From: Natrinema salifodinae
Lineage (GTDB): Archaea; Halobacteriota; Halobacteria; Halobacteriales; Natrialbaceae
Length of the DNA: 64,000 nt
NCBI RefSeq assembly: GCF_900110455.1
Contig: NZ_FOIS01000002.1
Location: 806,001-870,000 of the forward strand
Reading direction: 5' to 3'
The notes beneath the pieces are model-generated. The model saw only the letters and a program-made list of their open reading frames with translations. It ran no database searches and was not told the DNA's origin. The translations under genes and the position numbers were made by a program. Positions 42,432 to 50,094 of this stretch are shown here, piece by piece (position 1 is the stretch's first letter; every line of letters starts with the position of its first letter).

Positions 42432-43892
42432 TCAGTCGCCGTTCGTTTCGTTGCCCTCCGCCTCGGCGGTCTCGTTACCGTCCCCGGTCTCGTTTCCGTC
42501 CATGTCTGCGGTCTCGTTACCGCCCATCCCGTCACCGCCCCGTTCGATCTCCTCTTGCTGGATCTCGCCCGTCGCTTCGGTTTCGCCTTGAACGGTGATC
42601 TCGCCGACCGCATCGAGTTGCGACTGATCGAGGTAGACGCCCATATCCTCTTGGGCGACGAATTCGACGGTCTGGGTCTCGCCCTCCTCGCTGGTGAAGT
42701 TCGACCGGACGTACGTGCTCCACTCGTTGGTGTCGCCGCCGCTGGCGATCACGAAGTTGTGGCCGGGCAGCGGTTCGAAGGTCATGTTTTCCGCTTCGGG
42801 CTGGTGACGACCGAGCGCGTTCTCCCACTCGACCGCGTACGTCTCGCCCGCCTCGAGTTCGAGCGGCGGGTTCTCCTCGTCGGCGATATCATCGGGTTCG
42901 ACGCCGACCCACTGGCCCTCCTCGAGCGCGAACGAGTAGGTCTCGGTCGGGTCACCCGTTTCGATCGCCGGGACCGTGACCGTGACCTCCTGACCGTCGC
43001 CGTCGACCGACACCGTGTCGGTGACCCGTTCGTGGCCGTAGGTCCAGACTTCGAGGTTGTACTCGCCGTCCTGGAGCATATCGAACCGGGCGACCGCCGG
43101 CGCGTCCTCCTCGGCCGGCGTCTCTTCCTCTTGGGCGCCGCCCATGTCCGATTCGTTTCCGGCCGTTTCGTTTCCGGCCGTTTCGTTTCCGGCCGTTTCG
43201 TTTCCGGCCGTTTCGTTCCCTCCCGTCTCGTTCCCGCCCGTCTCGTTTCCGCCTTCGTCGTCGCCTGGCTCCCGTTGGGACTGTTCCTCCTCCGGCGGGG
43301 CGGGTCGCGCGGCGATATCGGAGAACGCGTGGTACTCCTCGGAGGGGGTCCTGAGGAACACCTCGGCCTCGAGGGGGTTCCCCTCCTCGTCTTCGACCTG
43401 AACCCGGAGTTCCCGGACCTCGTCCGGACTGACCAGTTCGACCGGGCCGCGCATCTGGACCGGGTGCGGCATGCAGTAGTACTCCGCCACTCCCTCTTCG
43501 GGAGTGAACGTGAGCGAGGTGGATTCGCCTTGCTCCTCGACGAAGTCCGTCGCTTCGACCACCTCGCCGTTCTCGTCCTCGAGGACGAAGTTGTGCCGCG
43601 AACCGTCGCCGTTCGTCCAGACGACTTCGTTTTCTTCGCCTTCGATCAGTCGCAGCGTCGGGTTGGAGGCGCCGTCGATTTCCGCCGGCGCGACGCCTTG
43701 CCAGCCACCGACGAGACCCACTAACGAGAGCGTCCGTCCCTCTCCGTCGTTCTGCGTAGCCGGAAGCCGGAAATCGATCTCGTCGCGGTAGGCGCCAGCG
43801 GTGCCGGCCATCGCAGCCGTGCCGGCGATCGCCGCCCCCTTCAGTACCCCGCGACGGGAAACGTCTTCGCGTGATTGCTTTTCGTTTGACAT
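42432..43892 (-). CDS. Tat-exported two-domain cupredoxin
   Basis: A 486-aa exported electron-transfer candidate. The Tat signal is S-R-R-G-V-L-K-G-A-A-I-A. Cupredoxin domain one (about 50-155) has a full type-1 copper site: His 100 (S-R-H-N-F), Cys 140, His 143 and Met 147 (Y-Y-C-M-P-H-P-V-Q-M). A linker of seven G-G/A-G-N-E-T pentads (about 213-248) follows. Domain two (about 315-435) repeats the fold and keeps a G-H-N-F motif but lacks the Cys/His/Met ligands. The C-terminal tail again is N-E-T-rich. It is the last gene of the quinoprotein operon, 25 bp after the dehydrogenase, and is its likely electron acceptor. Confidence 0.88.
   Translation of the reverse strand: MSNEKQSREDVSRRGVLKGAAIAGTAAMAGTAGAYRDEIDFRLPATQNDGEGRTLSLVGLVGGWQGVAPAEIDGASNPTLRLIEGEENEVVWTNGDGSRHNFVLEDENGEVVEATDFVEEQGESTSLTFTPEEGVAEYYCMPHPVQMRGPVELVSPDEVRELRVQVEDEEGNPLEAEVFLRTPSEEYHAFSDIAARPAPPEEEQSQREPGDDEGGNETGGNETGGNETAGNETAGNETAGNETAGNESDMGGAQEEETPAEEDAPAVARFDMLQDGEYNLEVWTYGHERVTDTVSVDGDGQEVTVTVPAIETGDPTETYSFALEEGQWVGVEPDDIADEENPPLELEAGETYAVEWENALGRHQPEAENMTFEPLPGHNFVIASGGDTNEWSTYVRSNFTSEEGETQTVEFVAQEDMGVYLDQSQLDAVGEITVQGETEATGEIQQEEIERGGDGMGGNETADMDGNETGDGNETAEAEGNETNGD
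43152..43253. repeat. seven 15-bp tandem units encoding the cupredoxin linker
   Basis: Units of ttcgtttccggccgt repeat at 43152, 43167, 43182 and 43197 without change, then three diverged units follow. Each gives one N-E-T or N-E-S sequon on the minus strand, so the linker is likely glycosylated. Recent expansion is implied by the identical copies. Confidence 0.9.
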
Positions 43893-43917
43893 AGTTGTGT
43901 GAGTGCTATCGTGGTGT

Positions 43918-45627
43918 TCAGGCGTCCATCGAGAACACGGCGAGCGTGTCGCCGCGATCTCCCTGACGGAGCCAACCGCTGCCGCCGACCTGGACGGCGA
44001 CGTACTGTTTCTCCTCGCCGGGGTCGTACCAGCTCATCGGCGAGGCGCTGATCGGCACGTCGAACTCGTACTCCCAGAGGCGGTCGCCGCTCTCGCCGTC
44101 GTAGGCGACGAGGACACCGTTCTGGGTCCCGTTGAACACGAGTCCCGTCGCGGTCGACATCGAGCCGCCCCACATGTAGTACTCGTCTTCGCTCTCGATC
44201 CAGTCGCGCCAGACGCGCTCGCCCGTCGCCGGATCGACCGCCGCGAAGGCGGTGATCGAGTCGTTCCACTCGTCGGGGAACTCCTCGGCCGGATCGGCCA
44301 GGCCGCCGCCCCAGTAGGGATTACCCTCGCTGTACTCCTCGTACCGCCAGTAGAGGTCCTGCGGGTAGTTCTGGTGGACGACGTACACGTACCCGGTCTC
44401 GGGGTTGTACGACGGTGGCTGCCAGTCGTTGCCGCCAGGCGCGCCGGGGACGAACGGGACGCGTTCGTCCTCGCTGATGTGGGGAATCATCTCCCACATA
44501 TTGATGTGTTGGCAGATCTCCTCGCTGCGTTCGTGGAGTTGGCCGGACTCGGCGTCCATCATGTACACCCAGCCGGTCTTGTCGGACCCGACGACCATCT
44601 CCGACGGCCCGTCGTCGACGTCTACGTCGCGCAACAGCACTCGCGGCGCGACCGCGTCGTAGTCCCAGACGTCGTGCGGACTGCTCTGGAAGCCCCACTG
44701 GAACTCGCCGCTCTCCAAGTCCAGCGAGATGGTCCCACAGGTGGGGAAGTTCGGTCCCGGCCGGACCGTCCCGTCGAAGTCCGGTCCGGGATTCGCGACC
44801 GCCGTGTAAAGGACGTCCCGCTCCTCGTCGATCGTCGGCGTCATCCAGGTCGTGCCGCAGCCGTGCTCGCGGCTCTGGCCGATCCACTCGTCTTCCGGGA
44901 GCGTATCGTTCTGCCAGAGCATGTCGCCGCTCTCCGCGTCGAGCGCGGCGACGAATCCGAGGACGCCGTACTCGCCGCCGGCGCTGCCCGTGTAGATCGT
45001 CCCGTCGTAGATCACTGGGGCCCACGTCGCGGAGTACCCGACTTCGTGTTCGCCGGTACTCGTGTACCACTCCTCTTCGCCGGTGTAACGGTCCAAGGCG
45101 ACGACGCCCGAGTCGAGCGTCGTCATGTAGACCTTGTCGCCGTAGACGGCGGCGCCGCGGTTGTTGTCGTCGCAGCACAGCTCGACGCCCATCGGAACCG
45201 CGTAGGTGTAGCTCCAGAGGACCTCCCCCTCGCGGGGGTCGATCGCCTTCATGTGGTTCGGGCCGTTCGTCTGGTACATGACCGGGGGATCGCCCGGAAC
45301 GACGATCGGCGTCCCCTCCATGCTCGAACCCGTCCCGACCGACAGCTCGTACTCGAGTTCGAGATCGTCGACGTTGTCGGGCGTGATAGCGTCGGCGGTC
45401 GTGACTCGATGTTGCTCGTAGTTCCCGCCGTACATCAACCACGACCGGGGATTCTCCCCGGTATTACTCAGCATCTCCTGGTCGACGTCCTGCTCAGGAA
45501 TGCGCTCGGGATCGTGCTGCTCGGTGATCGATTCCTCGGGGCCCCCGACCAGCGTATAGCCGTCCTCGATCTCTCTCAGTTCGATGTCTCGGGCGGCTTG
45601 TACCGCCTTATCGTTGCGAAGTGCCAT
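43918..45627 (-). CDS. PQQ-dependent quinoprotein alcohol dehydrogenase, DYD (lanthanide-type) motif
   Basis: A 569-aa eight-bladed propeller protein of the methanol/alcohol dehydrogenase family. The vicinal cysteines over PQQ are C151-C152 in E-L-C-C-D-D-N-N-R-G. Active-site counterparts are Glu 219 (G-G-E-Y-G-V), Trp 261, Asn 279 (A-N-P-G-P-D) and catalytic Asp 322 in H-D-V-W-D-Y-D-A. Asp 324, two residues on, is the extra lanthanide ligand known from XoxF-type enzymes; calcium-type MxaF has Ala there. Lys 350 replaces the usual Arg. Repeated W-motifs (G-E-V-L-W-S, G-E-E-E-W-Y, G-D-M-L-W-Q, G-E-F-Q-W-G, G-D-R-L-W-E) mark the blades. Unusually no signal peptide is visible. It starts 6 bp after the unknown 309-aa gene. 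Confidence 0.88.
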   Translation of the reverse strand: MALRNDKAVQAARDIELREIEDGYTLVGGPEESITEQHDPERIPEQDVDQEMLSNTGENPRSWLMYGGNYEQHRVTTADAITPDNVDDLELEYELSVGTGSSMEGTPIVVPGDPPVMYQTNGPNHMKAIDPREGEVLWSYTYAVPMGVELCCDDNNRGAAVYGDKVYMTTLDSGVVALDRYTGEEEWYTSTGEHEVGYSATWAPVIYDGTIYTGSAGGEYGVLGFVAALDAESGDMLWQNDTLPEDEWIGQSREHGCGTTWMTPTIDEERDVLYTAVANPGPDFDGTVRPGPNFPTCGTISLDLESGEFQWGFQSSPHDVWDYDAVAPRVLLRDVDVDDGPSEMVVGSDKTGWVYMMDAESGQLHERSEEICQHINMWEMIPHISEDERVPFVPGAPGGNDWQPPSYNPETGYVYVVHQNYPQDLYWRYEEYSEGNPYWGGGLADPAEEFPDEWNDSITAFAAVDPATGERVWRDWIESEDEYYMWGGSMSTATGLVFNGTQNGVLVAYDGESGDRLWEYEFDVPISASPMSWYDPGEEKQYVAVQVGGSGWLRQGDRGDTLAVFSMDA

Positions 45628-45633
45628 TTAAAA

Positions 45634-46563
45634 TCACCTCAGTTCGCTCGGCGCGCGTTTCTCGTCCGTGATGTAGAACACGTCGTGCAACAGCTCTTCC
45701 TGGCTGATGATCTGGACGGCCGCGCCAGCGGTGAACGCGGCTGTCAGCTGTTCGTCCGTGAACCGGTCTTCGCCCTCGCCCCCGCCGGCGAGATCGCAGG
45801 CGGCGGTCGCCGAGACGAACAGCCCGCCCAGCATCGCCTTCACGTACCTGGCCGCGTCGTCGAGGATGTCGTCGGTGACGAGCACCTCGTTCTGCCAGAG
45901 GTGCCTGTCCAGCCCGTTGATCCACAGCAGGACGCCGCCCATCGCGCGCTGATGAAGCGGCGGCACGTTTTCGGTGTCGAACTCGACCCCGTCGGGGATC
46001 TGGTTCGAGGGGACCCAGCGCGCGAGTCGCTCGTCGTTGTTCGCGACCGCCGTTAGAATCGCCGTCTTCTCCGATTCGTCGAACCCGACATCGTCGAGCG
46101 CCGCCGACAGCGGCTCGGTCAGGACCAGTTCGCGCGTCGTGTGCTCGATGTGGTCCGCCGTGAACCGCGGCAGGTTCTCGTCTACACTCTCGAAGAAGCC
46201 GACATCGAGCAAGTGGTCGTAGAGGTGCCAGCCCGGTGCCGCTACCTCAGTATACAGTCCCTCAGGTACGTCGGGGACGCCGACATCGCGGACGGCCGAC
46301 AAGCGTTGGATCTCGTCCGCAACGTTCTCGCGCTCCCGTTCGATCAGTTCGCGGTCGAGTTGCGCCCCGAGATCGGCTCGGATTGCTTCCCCGCAGGAGG
46401 CCAGCGCCGAGTCGGTCTGCGATTCGACCTTCCCTGCGAGCGAGTCCCACGTGAGAGGACCGTCCCCCGGTACATCGACTCCGAGTCTCGTCGTCAGGTC
46501 ACGCCGGTCCGCAACCGTCGTTCGTGACGCAGTGCGTATTTGTTTCATGCTACCACTGCACAC
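45634..46563 (-). CDS. unknown helical protein, first gene of the quinoprotein operon
   Basis: A 309-aa (or 304-aa from the ATG at 46548) acidic helix-rich protein of no family I recognise. Features are R-L-G-V-D-V-P-G-D-G-P-L-T-W near residue 27, P-G-W-H-L-Y-D-H-L near 110, H-I-E-H-T-T-R-E-L near 138, L-L-W-I-N-G-L-D-R-H-L-W-Q-N-E near 219, a hydrophobic helix A-M-L-G-G-L-F-V-S-A-T-A-A-C near 253, and Q-E-E-L-L-H-D-V-F near 290. No signal peptide or clear membrane span. Its stop is part of the ribosome-binding site of the dehydrogenase, so the two are coupled. A chaperone, export partner or accessory subunit is possible; nothing proves it. Confidence 0.7.
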   Translation of the reverse strand: MCSGSMKQIRTASRTTVADRRDLTTRLGVDVPGDGPLTWDSLAGKVESQTDSALASCGEAIRADLGAQLDRELIERERENVADEIQRLSAVRDVGVPDVPEGLYTEVAAPGWHLYDHLLDVGFFESVDENLPRFTADHIEHTTRELVLTEPLSAALDDVGFDESEKTAILTAVANNDERLARWVPSNQIPDGVEFDTENVPPLHQRAMGGVLLWINGLDRHLWQNEVLVTDDILDDAARYVKAMLGGLFVSATAACDLAGGGEGEDRFTDEQLTAAFTAGAAVQIISQEELLHDVFYITDEKRAPSELR

Positions 46564-46583
46564 CTACTGCCATCTCCTGATTT

Positions 46584-46596
46584 GATAATGCTTATC
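46584..46596. promoter_or_regulatory. inverted repeat GATAA-TGC-TTATC before the quinoprotein operon
   Basis: Perfect 5-bp arms around three bases lie 21-33 bases upstream of the ATG at 46563 (36-48 upstream of 46548), in an AT-rich patch running to 46635. It overlaps the expected TATA region and may be an operator controlling the dehydrogenase operon. Confidence 0.45.
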
Positions 46597-46772
46597 GAAG
46601 AATTCCAGACCTATAAGGAATATCTAAATCCAGTCATCGGTTCGACAAATAAACCTCCCGCTCGCGTTCCAACTCTCGAATTGTAACTCGTCGAAAGCGA
46701 CGCCGCGACGGCAGCGGTAGGCGGTCGATACGAGCGCAGATGGCTCTCCCTGGTAGTAGCAGGTCCCGCGTA

Positions 46773-47543
46773 TCACCGGTCGGCAGCCGACGCCGGCGTC
46801 GCGACGAGCACGAGATACGGCTCGTCGGACCGGCCGCGCTCGATCCGATCGACCGTCTCGATCCGAAAGCCCGCCGCCGACACGCGCTCCCGCCAGTACC
46901 CCTCCGGCTCGCGATCGACGCCGTCGGGAACCAGCGGGAGTTCGAGCACGCCGAGCGTCCCGTCGGGCTCGCAGACGCGCCGGCTCTCACGCAGCGTCCG
47001 ATCGACGTCCCGCGCGTCGAGGTCGTGGAGAACCCGACAGGCGGTGACGACGTCGACCGAATCGGTCGCCAGCGGCAGCGCCGCCGCGTCACCGGCGATC
47101 GGTTCGACCGCCAGGCCGGCCCGCGTTCCGTTCCGGCGCGCGAGCGCCGGCCCGTTGCCGAAGATGACCCGATCGTCGAAGACGTCGAGGCCGATCACGG
47201 TCCGGCCAGGCGGGACGTGAGGTGCGAGTCCGACGAGCGAGCGCCCGGTCCCGCAGCCCACGTCGAGGATCCGATCGGCGCGATCGAGCGGGAGTCGCGC
47301 CGCGAGGGCGTCGTACTTGCCGCGTTCGATCGCCCACGGCGGCGGGGAGAGCAACGATTCGAGTATCGTGCCCGCGTGGACGGCCGCCCCCGTCGCGACG
47401 AGACCCGCAGCGAGCCGCCCGCGGGAATCGTCAGTCCGCCGCCTGGCGACGAGCGCGAGGACGGCGACGGCGATCGCGGCGCCGACCGCCCGGCATCGCC
47501 GCCGCCAGTGGTACAGACCGAAGTTGTATCGAACGGGGAGCAT
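46773..47543 (-). CDS. class I SAM-dependent methyltransferase with N-terminal membrane segment
   Basis: A 256-aa protein. The first 65 residues hold two hydrophobic stretches (A-V-G-A-A-I-A-V-A-V-L-A-L-V and A-A-G-L-V-A-T-G-A-A-V-H). The methyltransferase core follows: motif I I-L-D-V-G-C-G-T-G-R-S near 92, motif II G-L-D-V-F near 118, and the post-I acidic region D-A-A-A-L-P-L near 150. Substrate unknown. A similar membrane-anchored methyltransferase group is common in haloarchaea. It lies between the quinoprotein operon and the aldehyde oxidoreductase, in the same direction. Confidence 0.82.
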   Translation of the reverse strand: MLPVRYNFGLYHWRRRCRAVGAAIAVAVLALVARRRTDDSRGRLAAGLVATGAAVHAGTILESLLSPPPWAIERGKYDALAARLPLDRADRILDVGCGTGRSLVGLAPHVPPGRTVIGLDVFDDRVIFGNGPALARRNGTRAGLAVEPIAGDAAALPLATDSVDVVTACRVLHDLDARDVDRTLRESRRVCEPDGTLGVLELPLVPDGVDREPEGYWRERVSAAGFRIETVDRIERGRSDEPYLVLVATPASAADR

Positions 47544-47594
47544 CGTCACTCTCGAGGGGTGAGAAATGAGAAACCGTGACGCGATCGGCGGCGA

Positions 47595-49577
47595 TCAGTC
47601 GTCGCTCGGTGCCGCGGCACCGCCCTCGCCCGTGCTGACGCCGGTACCGGGGCCGATCTCGATTCCAAGGTCGTCGAGTTTCTCGTCGGGGACGACGCCG
47701 TCGACCCAGCCGCGGTAGTCGTAGTACTCCTCTTTCATCCGCTCGAGCTCGCAGTACTCGCCCTCGGAGGCGCCCTGGCCGGGGATACCGTCCGCGAGGA
47801 AGCGGTCCGGCAGCGAGTCGTCGGTCCCGTCGAACCCGGCGAGGTTGTTGTAGTAGCGCTCCAAGTTGTAGACCCGTTCGCCGGCCTCGAGGAGGTCGTC
47901 CTCGGTGACGTCGCGGCCGGTCATCCCGTTGTACTGGGTGACGTACTCCTCGATGCCCTCAGCGAAGGCGTTGAACTTGCAGATGTCGAAGCTGTCGGAG
48001 ATGGCGTGCAGATCCTGGAACTGGGCGGTGAGCTCGCCCTTGCCCTCCCACTCGTAGGGGTCGACCTTCTCGGGAATGCCCAGAATCTCGGCGGCGGGCG
48101 TGTACCCGCGCAGGTGGCAGGCCCCGCGGTTTGAGGTGGCGTAGCCGATCCCCATGCCCTTCATGCAGCGGGGGTCGTAGGCCGGAATCGTCTGGCCCTT
48201 GACCGCCAGGGAGTTCTCGCGGGCGTCTCGCATCTCCGCGATCCGGTCGGCGCCCTCGGCCAGGAGGTCCGCCAGGTCGTCCTCGCGGTGAGCGATCCGC
48301 TCGATCATGTCGACCATCTCCTCGGAGTCGCCCCAGTCGAGGCCAGCGTGGGACTCTGTCCCACGAGCAGACGGGCTTTGCCCGTCGACATCGTTGAGGT
48401 CGTCGAGTTTGCCCTCCTCGGTCATCTCCATGGCCATCGCCATCATGTTGCCCACTTCGATGGTGTCGACGCCCATGTCGTTACAGCGGTCGATCATCAG
48501 GGCGATGTCGTCGCGGTCGGTGTGGCCGGAGTTCGGGCCGAGCGCGAACGCCGACTCGTACTCGTAGGACTCCGTCCGGACGTTCATCTCCTCGCCCTTG
48601 TGCATCGCCTGAACTTCGACCTCCTTCTTACAGGCGACCGGACAGGAGTGACACGTGGGTTCGTCGACGAGGATGTTCTCGCGGACGTTCTCGCCGGAGA
48701 CCTGCTCGGAGTCGAACTCGTCGCCGGCCCAGCCGTCGTCGCGGGCGTCCCCGGTCGAGGTGTACTTCCCGTTGCGCGTCGGGAGCCCGGACATCTCCTC
48801 GGTGAGGTTCATCAGGACGTTCGTCCCGAACTTCGAGAGCCCGCCCTCGTTGGGCGCGGTGACCTCCGACTCTTGGATGGCCTGCATCGCCTGCTGGTGA
48901 CCCTCCCGGAACGTCTCCGAATCGGCCGGTTTGGGCATCCGCGTGTTCGACTTGACGACGACCGCCTTGAGGTTCTTCGAGCCGGCGACGCAGCCGGTGC
49001 CGCCCCGACCCGAGGCGCGGTCGTCCTCGTTCATGATCGTGGCGTAGCGAACCTGATTCTCGCCACCGGGACCGATCCCCATGATGCTCAGGTTCTTGCC
49101 GTAGGAGCCCTCGACCTCCTCTTCGATCGCGTCGCGGGTTTCGTGGAAGCCCATCCCCCAGAGGTGCGAGGCGTCCCGAAGTTCGACCTCGCCGTCCTCG
49201 ACGACGGCGTAGACCGGTTCGTCCGCCTGGCCCTCGAAGAGTAGGCCGTCGAAGCCGGCCCACTTGAGTCGGGCGCCCGACCAGCCGCCCTGGTGGCTGT
49301 CGGTGACGGTGCCGGTCAGCGGCGATCTCGTACAGACGGCGATCCGGCCGCTCATGGTCACTTGGGTGCCCGACAGCGGGCCGTTCATGAACGCGAGCAG
49401 GTTGTCGGGTCCGAGCGGATCAACGTCCGGTCCCTGTTCGAAGACGTACTTTACCCCCAAGCCGCGCGCACCGATATACTTCTTCGCGTCCTCGTCGTCG
49501 ATCGACTCGTACGCGACCTCCCCGTCCGAGAGATCGATGCGAGCGACCCTATCTTGGAATCCACCGAGTTCGGTCAT
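47595..49577 (-). CDS. aor: aldehyde:ferredoxin oxidoreductase (tungsten AOR family)
   Basis: A 660-aa AOR-family enzyme that oxidises aldehydes to acids with ferredoxin, using tungsten bis-pterin. N-terminal G-A-R-G-L-G-V-K-Y and N-G-P-L-S-G-T bind cofactor. The [4Fe-4S] ligands are Cys 309, 312 and 316 in P-T-C-H-S-C-P-V-A-C and probably Cys 533. G-R-G-G-T-G-C-V-A-G-S-K-N-L-K-A near 190 and M-K-G-M-G-I-G-Y-A-T-S-N-R-G near 472 are family signatures. An odd linker (G-Q-S-P-S-A-R-G-T-E-S-H) near 400-410 is encoded by a paired-hairpin insert. Upstream lies a perfect inverted repeat. It could remove aldehydes made by the neighbouring dehydrogenases. Confidence 0.92.
   Translation of the reverse strand: MTELGGFQDRVARIDLSDGEVAYESIDDEDAKKYIGARGLGVKYVFEQGPDVDPLGPDNLLAFMNGPLSGTQVTMSGRIAVCTRSPLTGTVTDSHQGGWSGARLKWAGFDGLLFEGQADEPVYAVVEDGEVELRDASHLWGMGFHETRDAIEEEVEGSYGKNLSIMGIGPGGENQVRYATIMNEDDRASGRGGTGCVAGSKNLKAVVVKSNTRMPKPADSETFREGHQQAMQAIQESEVTAPNEGGLSKFGTNVLMNLTEEMSGLPTRNGKYTSTGDARDDGWAGDEFDSEQVSGENVRENILVDEPTCHSCPVACKKEVEVQAMHKGEEMNVRTESYEYESAFALGPNSGHTDRDDIALMIDRCNDMGVDTIEVGNMMAMAMEMTEEGKLDDLNDVDGQSPSARGTESHAGLDWGDSEEMVDMIERIAHREDDLADLLAEGADRIAEMRDARENSLAVKGQTIPAYDPRCMKGMGIGYATSNRGACHLRGYTPAAEILGIPEKVDPYEWEGKGELTAQFQDLHAISDSFDICKFNAFAEGIEEYVTQYNGMTGRDVTEDDLLEAGERVYNLERYYNNLAGFDGTDDSLPDRFLADGIPGQGASEGEYCELERMKEEYYDYRGWVDGVVPDEKLDDLGIEIGPGTGVSTGEGGAAAPSDD
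48348..48386. repeat. paired perfect hairpins inside the aor gene
   Basis: Hairpin one has arms GTGGGAC and GTCCCAC with a TCT loop (48348-48364). Hairpin two has arms GACGGGC and GCCCGTC with a TTT loop (48370-48386). Five bases separate them. The insert keeps the aor frame open and encodes a Ser/Gly/Ala-rich loop between two conserved helices. This looks like a small palindromic mobile element that has been tolerated in a coding region. Confidence 0.8.
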
Positions 49578-49600
49578 GGTAAACGCTCGCTCTTATCTAC

Positions 49601-49622
49601 AACGCCTATCGTGTTAGGCGTT
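49601..49622. promoter_or_regulatory. perfect inverted repeat before aor
   Basis: Arms AACGCCTA and TAGGCGTT surround six bases (TCGTGT), 24-45 bases upstream of the aor ATG. The position overlaps the core promoter, so a bound dimer would repress, or the repeat could be recognised by an activator. Confidence 0.6.
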
Positions 49623-49844
49623 CCCTCCCACCGGTAACCGGATTCGATTACGGCGCTGGCGGAACCGACGTGCGGATTCTCGCGGGAACGCCCGCGACGG
49701 ATCCGTTGCTGACTCTCCCGCGAACTGGCACGTCCTGCAGTCGCGTAACCGACGGTACTCACGTCGCGGCTGCAGTCGACATGGATGCCGCGACGTGCGA
49801 GCGGTCGAACCGCACGACAGCGGTCGCCGCAGACGGTTCGGGAC

Positions 49845-50033
49845 CTACAACAGTAACGCGACCACCGCGAGGATGATGAAGATCAGTACGAAGATGCGCG
49901 CGATCTCCATCGAAACGCCGGCGACGCCGCGGGCGCCGACGGCGGCGGCGACGATCGCGAGGACGAAGAAAATGATCGCCCAGTACAGGAACCCACCGCC
50001 GCCCATCTGGAGTGGAGTTGCGAACGTGAGCAT
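49845..50033 (-). CDS. DUF1328-family small membrane protein
   Basis: A 62-aa protein with two helices: F-L-Y-W-A-I-I-F-F-V-L-A-I-V-A-A-A-V-G and I-F-V-L-I-F-I-I-L-A-V-V-A-L-L. Between them is the family's G-A-R-G-V-A-G-V-S-M-E-I-A-R segment. DUF1328 (YtjA-like) is widespread and of unknown role. Start at the ATG 50033; nine earlier codons are open but unlike the family. Confidence 0.82.
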   Translation of the reverse strand: MLTFATPLQMGGGGFLYWAIIFFVLAIVAAAVGARGVAGVSMEIARIFVLIFIILAVVALLL

Positions 50034-50094
50034 ACGACCCGCTCCCACGGCGGCCCACATAAACGCCGGCGACTGTCCGCGGGATAACTGGCAT

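Noticed and set aside
43903-46056. 717-aa plus-strand frame over the quinoprotein operon
   Set aside because: Antisense shadow rich in Arg and Val. The minus-strand genes have all catalytic motifs and tight spacing.
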